NCBI GenBank assembly: GCA_002798275.1
Contig: NWQR01000004.1
Location: 1 to 64,000 of the forward strand
From: Lysobacteraceae bacterium NML08-0793
GTDB lineage: Bacteria > Pseudomonadota > Gammaproteobacteria > Xanthomonadales > Xanthomonadaceae
Direction: 5' to 3'
DNA length: 64,000 nt
The notes beneath the pieces were generated by a model, which made no database searches, was not told where the DNA came from, and saw nothing but the letters and a program-made list of their open reading frames with translations. Below are positions 57,946-64,000 of this stretch, piece after piece. Every line of letters begins with the position of its first letter. Within the stretch, counting starts at the first letter, position 1. The position numbers and the translations under genes are program-made.

Positions 57946-58359
57946 CTATGACAGCAACCCGCCCAACGGATGATGCGCACGCGCGATGTTGTATATGCAG
58001 ACAAACACCCCCAATGCGGCGACATAGCAAACCATCCGGCCTGCGCGGCCAAGTTTGGGGCGCATGGCAAAAACCCCCAGCAATACATACACCACCAGCA
58101 GCAACAGCTTCAGCGCAAGCCAGCCATTGGCAAAAAAGCCTGCCGCCACCGCACCGGCACGGTACAGGGCAAACAGCAACACAAGCGCCGCAGCCAGCAA
58201 GCAGGTATCAATGCTGTAGCTGGCGTAACGCCATAGTGCATGGCGCGGCCAGCGGGCATTGAACAGGACAGCGGCACCGCCACGGATGAGAAACAAAAAC
58301 CCCGAAAGCATCGCTAGATGCATATGCACGGATTTGATTTGCGGATAAAGCGTCATCAT
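57946..58359 (-). CDS. SirB-like membrane protein
   Basis: 137 residues, four membrane helices, starting LYPQIKSVHMHLAMLSGFLF, typical of the SirB2 family. RRPKL-like motif appears as FAMRPKLGRAGRM. Function unknown. Confidence 0.85.
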   Translation of the reverse strand: MMTLYPQIKSVHMHLAMLSGFLFLIRGGAAVLFNARWPRHALWRYASYSIDTCLLAAALVLLFALYRAGAVAAGFFANGWLALKLLLLVVYVLLGVFAMRPKLGRAGRMVCYVAALGVFVCIYNIARAHHPLGGLLS

Positions 58360-58580
58360 GGTGTTTGGCTCGAAACTTGGGTTTTCCGCACATCAGCGGC
58401 GCGCCAGAGCGCAATTGTGCGGCCATGCGGTCTGCCATCGTCATGAAAGTTCGCCCTTACGGCAAGCGTCATAAGACAGCCCGGCCAGATGAATAACGGC
58501 TTTCCGCTTGCCTCGCGTCAACCGCCGCAACAGCTCATGCCGCTACAATTCGCGCCCATCCACCCATACGAGAGCATCCC

Positions 58581-59435
58581 ATGTCCCAGCAGGAATGGCT
58601 GTACGAAAACTTTGAGCCGGCCGGCTCGTCCATCGGCTATCGCATCACCCGCAAGCTGGACGAGGTGCAATCGCCATTCCAGAAAATCGAGATTTACGAA
58701 TCGACCGACTGGGGCAATCTGATGTTGATTGACGGCGCGATGATGCTGACCACGCGCGACAACTTTCTCTACCACGAAATGATTGCCCACCCGGTGCTGT
58801 TCACCCATGCCGCCCCCAAGCGCGTGGTGATTATCGGCGGTGGCGACTGCGGCACGCTGCGTGAGGTGCTGAAGCACCCCGGTGTTGAAAAAGTCACCCA
58901 GTGCGATATCGACGAACAAGTTACGCGCATGGCGGAAAAATACTTTCCCGAGCTGTGCCAATCCAATGCCGATCCGCGCGCAGAAATTATGTTCGACGAT
59001 GGCTTGGCCTATATGAAGAACTGTCCGGCAGGCAGCGTGGATATCGTGATTGTCGATTCCACCGACCCGGTTGGCCCGGCAGAAGGCTTGTTCAATGCGG
59101 CATTCTTTGCCGACTGCGCGCGCGCGCTCAAGCCCGACGGCATCTTGGTGCAACAAAGCGAATCGCCGCTGGCGCTGCTCGACCTTATCAACGAAATGCG
59201 CGATGAAATGCGCAAGGCCGGTTTTCAGTCATTCCAGACCCTGCCGTTCCCGCAGCCCTGCTATCCCACCGGCTGGTGGAGCGTTACCATGGCGCGCAAA
59301 ACCGCCGATGCCGATTTTGCCTTCCGCAAGCAGGATGCCGCAGCCAAGACCTTCGACACGCGCTATTACAGTGCTGACATCCACAGCGGCGCGCAACACC
59401 TGCCGCCATTTGTCGCCGCCGCACTGAAAAAATAA
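58581..59435 (+). CDS. speE: Spermidine synthase SpeE
   Basis: 284 residues. Moves aminopropyl from decarboxylated SAM to putrescine. Signatures: LMLIDGAMMLTTRDNFLYHE, VVIIGGGDCGTLREVLKHP (SAM site), VDIVIVDSTDPVGPAEGLF. N-terminal start ATG 58581 gives family length. Confidence 0.95.
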   Translation: MSQQEWLYENFEPAGSSIGYRITRKLDEVQSPFQKIEIYESTDWGNLMLIDGAMMLTTRDNFLYHEMIAHPVLFTHAAPKRVVIIGGGDCGTLREVLKHPGVEKVTQCDIDEQVTRMAEKYFPELCQSNADPRAEIMFDDGLAYMKNCPAGSVDIVIVDSTDPVGPAEGLFNAAFFADCARALKPDGILVQQSESPLALLDLINEMRDEMRKAGFQSFQTLPFPQPCYPTGWWSVTMARKTADADFAFRKQDAAAKTFDTRYYSADIHSGAQHLPPFVAAALKK

Positions 59436-59470
59436 GCACGCACGCGACAAAAGTGCGAAGTGCGAAAGCG

Positions 59471-59497
59471 AAAAGCGCAGGCTAAGCCTGCGCTTTT
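59471..59497. terminator. Bidirectional terminator between speE and the DUF4153 gene
   Basis: Perfect 12-bp stem AAAAGCGCAGGC/GCCTGCGCTTTT with a TAA loop, giving an A-run and T-run on both strands between convergent genes. Confidence 0.85.
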
Positions 59498-59517
59498 CAT
59501 TTCATGTGCCGTGAAAA

Positions 59518-61344
59518 TCACGGACTGACTTGTTTGAAGGCATCGGCATGTTCACTGGACACGGTGGCACGCTGGTCATGGATTTCAATCATCGGCCAGC
59601 GTGGCTGGTAAAGCGTGACTTCACCACGACGCACGGCTTCGGCCAAGGAATCTTCGTCTTCGTTTCGATGCTCCCAAAACGACACCTGGCCCTCGCTGCG
59701 CCAGTTTCCGGCATGATGCGAAAACAATTGGCATTCCACCAGCCTTGCCGAGTTGTCTGAAACATTGCACAGCAGATGGTCGGCTTGGCCGTCGCGGTCA
59801 AAATCGCGTACCAACAGCACACAATCGCTGTCGATTTGCTTGCATCCGGTCATGCCCTCATATCCCATCAAATACGTCCACCAGTCCTCTGCCGGTGCGG
59901 GGCTGCCAGCGGCAAGATGGATGACCTCGCGCAAGGCGGCGACCTCTTTCAGCGCATTGGCGGCCAGCTCCTCGCTGTTTTGATAGTAATGATTGCGCTG
60001 CAATATCGCCACGATGCGCTTTTCGAACTCGACATCGCCACTGGCTTTGGCCTCTTTTTGCAGCGCCTGCACGGCCAGCCAGCCCTGTCGGCCACTTTTA
60101 AAGCGCAAATGGCCAAGGTCGAACGCTTTACTTTCCACCTGGCCTGCCGCCAACCGGGCAATCTGGCTGTTGGCGCTGATGCGATGCGGGTCAAGTAGCG
60201 GCGAGTTGAACAAAATGGCCAACACAATGGCAAACAACGATACCGCCACATTCACCCGCCTGATGCCGGCAAGCCAGGCACCGGGGCGCAATACGGCGAT
60301 GGCATAGCCCAGCGCATGCAGGCTCAAAATCACGGTTACCGCCATCCCGGCAATGCGCGTCTGCGTCCAGCCATACTGGCCGATGCGCAGCATCAGTGCG
60401 TACAGTGCCAGGCCAGCAAATACCGGCAGCGTCAGGATGCCGGCATCCACCATCCGGCGCAGCCAATGCGGATACGGCATGGCACCTTGACCATCCTGAT
60501 ATACCGCGTTGACAAACAACACCATCACAGCCACCACGTTCATCAAAATCAAAGCCGCCGAATGGGTATTCCACAACGGCTCCAGCCCGGTGAACGGCAG
60601 GCTGGCAACAAACATCAGGGCAATCAGCGCCAACAGCGGCAGCAGGCCGGTAAAAATGGCAAACAGCACCCGGCGGGCAATTTGCACCGGACGGTGCTGG
60701 GTGCGGCCAATCAGGATGCCAAGCCCGGCCATCAGCCCGGTGGCGAGATAAACAAAGGGTTCTTCGCGGAACAAATCGGCAAAAAACTCAATGCCAATCA
60801 GCTTGAACAGGCCGCCCCACAGGTACAGCAGCAGCCAGCAGATGGCAATGAACACCGCCATCAAAATCAAGGTCAGGCCGTTCTGCCAGGCCAGCTCGAA
60901 CAAATCCGGGTAATGCGCATTCCAGCGCCCATGACGCAGGCTGGTTTGTAAATAAGGCAAAGCCACGAACAAGGCCGCCGCCAGCGCCAAGCCAAATGGC
61001 AAGAGCACCCGGTCGGCGTTAATGCCTTCGTCGCCGCTCGCGCTCCAGCCAGCCCAGGCCGCCAGCATTGCAAAAGCCGTGGCAACCGCTGCCGTCTGCC
61101 ACCAAAAGCGACGCTCGTTCAGTTGGCGCACGCTGAGCAGCATCACCGTCGGCACCGACATCACCAAGGTGTACCAATAAACGCAACCGTTGACTGTGGA
61201 AAACGGCCACCAACCCAAGTCTTGCCCCAGCTCTGCCAGATACAGCAGCAAGCCTTGCAGCATCGCCAGCAGCACGATGAATTGCTTGACCGGGCGTGCA
61301 AGGGCAGCCGGCTCGACCGGAATATCTGTATTCAATGTGGACAT
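59518..61344 (-). CDS. DUF4153 membrane protein
   Basis: 608 residues, about 12 membrane helices, then a soluble C-terminal domain of about 190 residues (DRDGQADHLLCNVSDNSARL). The membrane part matches DUF4153 (LTILIGRTQHR-like loop, YALMLRIGQYGWTQTRIAGM). Function unknown. Common in this bacterial group. Confidence 0.8.
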   Translation of the reverse strand: MSTLNTDIPVEPAALARPVKQFIVLLAMLQGLLLYLAELGQDLGWWPFSTVNGCVYWYTLVMSVPTVMLLSVRQLNERRFWWQTAAVATAFAMLAAWAGWSASGDEGINADRVLLPFGLALAAALFVALPYLQTSLRHGRWNAHYPDLFELAWQNGLTLILMAVFIAICWLLLYLWGGLFKLIGIEFFADLFREEPFVYLATGLMAGLGILIGRTQHRPVQIARRVLFAIFTGLLPLLALIALMFVASLPFTGLEPLWNTHSAALILMNVVAVMVLFVNAVYQDGQGAMPYPHWLRRMVDAGILTLPVFAGLALYALMLRIGQYGWTQTRIAGMAVTVILSLHALGYAIAVLRPGAWLAGIRRVNVAVSLFAIVLAILFNSPLLDPHRISANSQIARLAAGQVESKAFDLGHLRFKSGRQGWLAVQALQKEAKASGDVEFEKRIVAILQRNHYYQNSEELAANALKEVAALREVIHLAAGSPAPAEDWWTYLMGYEGMTGCKQIDSDCVLLVRDFDRDGQADHLLCNVSDNSARLVECQLFSHHAGNWRSEGQVSFWEHRNEDEDSLAEAVRRGEVTLYQPRWPMIEIHDQRATVSSEHADAFKQVSP

Positions 61345-61467
61345 AAATGCCTTGAAACGATGAAAACCGGCGCAAGCATGGCATATCGGATACCTGCCAT
61401 CCGGGTATTTTGCAAAGTCTTGTTTTTCGCTACGAGAAGGCCGCTTTCAGGCTACCCCGGTACAGCT

Positions 61468-61836
<369 letters not shown>

Positions 61837-61971
61837 TTACCTGACAGCACGGGCTGAACTTTTCTGCCCCGGACTGATAGGATTTTTCCCGCCGCGCTTT
61901 CCGTCTTGCTGATGGCAGGCCAAGGCGACAAAGCCGATGCTGATTGCACACCCAAACCCAAGGAGCCTGCA

Positions 61972-62229
61972 ATGATTGACCTTGCCCAACTTGATGACCT
62001 TGCCCGCCGTTTGGGCAACCTTTTGCCGCCGGGTCTGCATGAGAGCCGTGCAGAGCTTCAGGAAAGTTTCAAAAGCGTGCTCCAGGCCGGGCTTTCCAAG
62101 CTGGATCTGGTAACCCGCGAAGAATTTGAAGTCCAGCGCGCCGTGCTTTTGAAAACCCGCGAAAAACTCGAAGCGCTGCAACAGGCCGTTGCCGAGCTTG
62201 AGGCACGCAATACCGCCGCACGGCACTAA
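61972..62229 (+). CDS. ubiK: Ubiquinone biosynthesis accessory factor UbiK (BMFP family)
   Basis: 85 residues from ATG 61972, AAGGAG 7 bases upstream. Two amphipathic helices, the C-terminal one a coiled coil (REEFEVQRAVLLKTREKLEA). Helps the soluble Ubi complex at the membrane. Divergent from the P-II gene. Confidence 0.9.
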   Translation: MIDLAQLDDLARRLGNLLPPGLHESRAELQESFKSVLQAGLSKLDLVTREEFEVQRAVLLKTREKLEALQQAVAELEARNTAARH

Positions 62230-62273
62230 GCACCTGCGCGCGGGCAAATCCCGCCGATTCAAAGGAGCAACCA

Positions 62274-63776
62274 ATGGGACTGGCACGAGTGATGAGCCGG
62301 GCACGGGTTGGTGTGCACGCCTGTCCGGTCATGGTGGAAGTGCACTGCGGTGGTGGACTGCCGACAATCTCGATTGTGGGGCTGCCCGAAGCTGCGGTAC
62401 GCGAGGCGCGCGAGCGTGTGCGCGCAGCCATCATCAATGCACAACTGGAGTTTCCCGCAGGCCGGGTTACGGTCAATCTTGCCCCGGCGGACTTGCGCAA
62501 GGACGGCGGCGGCTTCGACCTGCCGATTGCCCTTGGCATTTTGGCCGCCAGCGGGCAATTGCCGCAGCAGGCGCTGGAAAACTGCGAGTTCATCGGTGAG
62601 CTGGGGTTGAGTGGCGAATTGCGCGGAACTGGCGCAGTCTTGCCAGCCGCACTCGCCATCGCCAACAGCGGCAGATGCCTGATTCTGCCCGCAGCCGATG
62701 GCGCCGAAGCGGCACTGGCACCGAATGCTGAAATCCGCTGCGCCCGCACGCTGTTGCAGGTTTTTGCCGCCCTGCGCGGCGGCACAGCACTGCCAGAGCC
62801 GGAAAGAGCCGCAGTCCTGCCTCCGGCAGCCATGCCCGATCTTGCCGATGTTCGTGGTCAGGCGCAGGCACGCCGGGCACTGGAAGTCGCCGCCGCCGGA
62901 CAACATCATCTATTGCTAATGGGCAGCCCCGGCTGCGGCAAAACCCTGCTGGCCGCCCGCCTGCCGGGCATCCTGCCACCAATGAATGAACACGATGCCC
63001 TGGAAAGCGCTGCCATCCAATCCATTTCCAGCCACGGCTTCAATCCCGCGCTCTGGCAACAGCGCCCCTTCCGCACCCCGCATCACACCGCCAGCGCCGT
63101 AGCTCTGGCCGGTGGCGGCTCAACCCCACGCCCCGGTGAAATCTCGCTGGCTCATCACGGCGTGCTGTTTCTGGACGAATTGCCCGAGTGGAGCCGCACC
63201 GCGCTGGAAGTGCTGCGTCAGCCGCTGGAATCGGGCAGCATCACCATCTCCCGTGCAGCCAGACAATGCGAGTTTCCCGCCCATTTTCAGCTAGTGGCGG
63301 CCATGAACCCCTGTCCCTGCGGCTGGGCAGGCGATGATTCCGGGCGTTGTCGCTGTCCCCCCGAACGCATTGCCCACTATCGCGCGCGGATTTCCGGCCC
63401 ACTGCTCGACCGCATCGACCTGCATGTAGAAATGCCACGACTACCGCCCGCCACCCTAGCCGCAGCCGCACCGCCGGGCGAAAGCAGCGCCGACGTGCGT
63501 CAGCGGGTGATTGCCGCGCGGCAACGACAATTGGCGCGCGCCGGAAAAGCCAATGCCCTGCTGAATCAACAAGAACTGTTGCGCGACTGCGCATTGGCCG
63601 CTGCCGAACAAAAGATGCTGGAAACCGCTGCCGAAAAACTACAGCTTTCCGCACGCGCCCTGCATCGCATCTTGCGGGTGGCGCGCAGCATTGCCGACCT
63701 TGCCGATTGCGAAGCGATTGACCGCGCCCATCTGGCTGAAGCCATCGGCTATCGCGGCAGCATTCCGCATTTTTGA
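62274..63776 (+). CDS. comM: ComM/YifB-family AAA+ helicase for natural transformation
   Basis: 500 residues. Branch-migration helicase acting in transformation. N-terminal Lon-like fold (VEVHCGGGLPTISIVGLPEA), Walker A GSPGCGKT (217-224), Walker B LFLDELPEW, sensor AMNPCPCGW, C-terminal SARALHRILRVARSIADL. AAAGGAG precedes ATG 62274. Confidence 0.95.
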   Translation: MGLARVMSRARVGVHACPVMVEVHCGGGLPTISIVGLPEAAVREARERVRAAIINAQLEFPAGRVTVNLAPADLRKDGGGFDLPIALGILAASGQLPQQALENCEFIGELGLSGELRGTGAVLPAALAIANSGRCLILPAADGAEAALAPNAEIRCARTLLQVFAALRGGTALPEPERAAVLPPAAMPDLADVRGQAQARRALEVAAAGQHHLLLMGSPGCGKTLLAARLPGILPPMNEHDALESAAIQSISSHGFNPALWQQRPFRTPHHTASAVALAGGGSTPRPGEISLAHHGVLFLDELPEWSRTALEVLRQPLESGSITISRAARQCEFPAHFQLVAAMNPCPCGWAGDDSGRCRCPPERIAHYRARISGPLLDRIDLHVEMPRLPPATLAAAAPPGESSADVRQRVIAARQRQLARAGKANALLNQQELLRDCALAAAEQKMLETAAEKLQLSARALHRILRVARSIADLADCEAIDRAHLAEAIGYRGSIPHF

Positions 63777-64000
63777 CTACAGCCCCACCGCCGCGAGTGT
63801 TTTGGAAAGTGCCCCGCGCCCTGCCGCCACCAAGGCACGCGCCGCCTCACCTGCGCTGGCTCTGGCCTTAGCATCCTGCAACCAGGCCGCCAGCAGCGGC
63901 TCCAGCGCATCGGCATCGACAGCAATCCGCAACGCACCGACTTCACGCAGACGCGCGGAAATTTCGGCGAAATTGAACAGATGCGGCCCAGTGACCATCG
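63777..64000 (-). CDS. waaA: C-terminal end of Kdo transferase WaaA (partial)
   Basis: Only the last 74 codons or so are in the window; the start lies beyond 64000. VTGPHLFNFAEISARLREVG is the WaaA C-terminal nucleotide-sugar motif. The enzyme adds Kdo to lipid A at the inner membrane. Stop codon abuts the comM stop with no gap. Confidence 0.85.
   Translation of the reverse strand, partial: MVTGPHLFNFAEISARLREVGALRIAVDADALEPLLAAWLQDAKARASAGEAARALVAAGRGALSKTLAAVGL

Overview
The window looks like a chromosomal segment of a gammaproteobacterium, most likely of the Xanthomonadaceae/Lysobacteraceae group. This is inferred from gene content and order (a cbb3 oxidase operon ending in an fnr gene, tamA-tamB, P-II/ubiK/comM, a DcaP-type porin, a DUF4153 protein, a waaA end). 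No rRNA, tRNA or CRISPR array was seen. Most genes are on the minus strand.

Region by region. 1-10.2 kb: a three-gene minus-strand cluster made of a large outer-membrane beta-barrel protein with an Ig-like N-terminal part, an OmpA-like peptidoglycan-binding protein, and a giant exported repeat protein (DUF11, SdrD_B-like and Ig-like modules) that runs off the left edge. 10.6-11.7 kb: a lipoprotein with a TonB-type C-terminal domain. 11.8-21.6 kb: one long operon for cytochrome cbb3 oxidase and its assembly (ccoN-O-Q-P, a small membrane protein, ccoG-H-I-S, a SafE-like protein) ending in fnr, with an FNR box ahead of ccoN. 22.1-28.4 kb: acetate utilisation, with a LuxR-type response regulator and acs facing a divergent DcaP-like porin, DUF485 protein and actP. 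28.5-36.1 kb: an N-formylglutamate amidohydrolase-like gene, mnmG, a membrane protein, a 560-base structured non-coding region with a sigma-54 promoter and a strong terminator, rep, tdk and an AT-rich orphan gene. 36.4-48.9 kb: a Ser/Thr kinase with its ECF sigma factor, mutM, a fatty-acid desaturase, an EF-hand protein, tamB-tamA and alkB.

48.9-57.9 kb is the accessory part: an array of small, unrelated, partly broken genes resembling immunity genes of polymorphic toxin systems (Imm33-like with a frameshift, Imm26-like, DUF4303-like, DUF5071-like, leucine-rich repeat, HEAT repeat, zinc ribbon). It has internal 200-bp duplications, a LysR fragment and an 18-bp direct repeat bracketing part of it, and ends with a YeiH transporter. 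No toxin gene is visible. 57.9-64 kb returns to core genes: SirB-like protein, speE, a DUF4153 protein, a P-II protein, ubiK, comM and the end of waaA.

The most unusual items are the sigma-54-driven putative small RNA near 32.0 kb with the adjacent folded element, the mosaic immunity array, the exported-repeat-protein cluster, and a 31-bp near-palindrome between acs and the porin gene.
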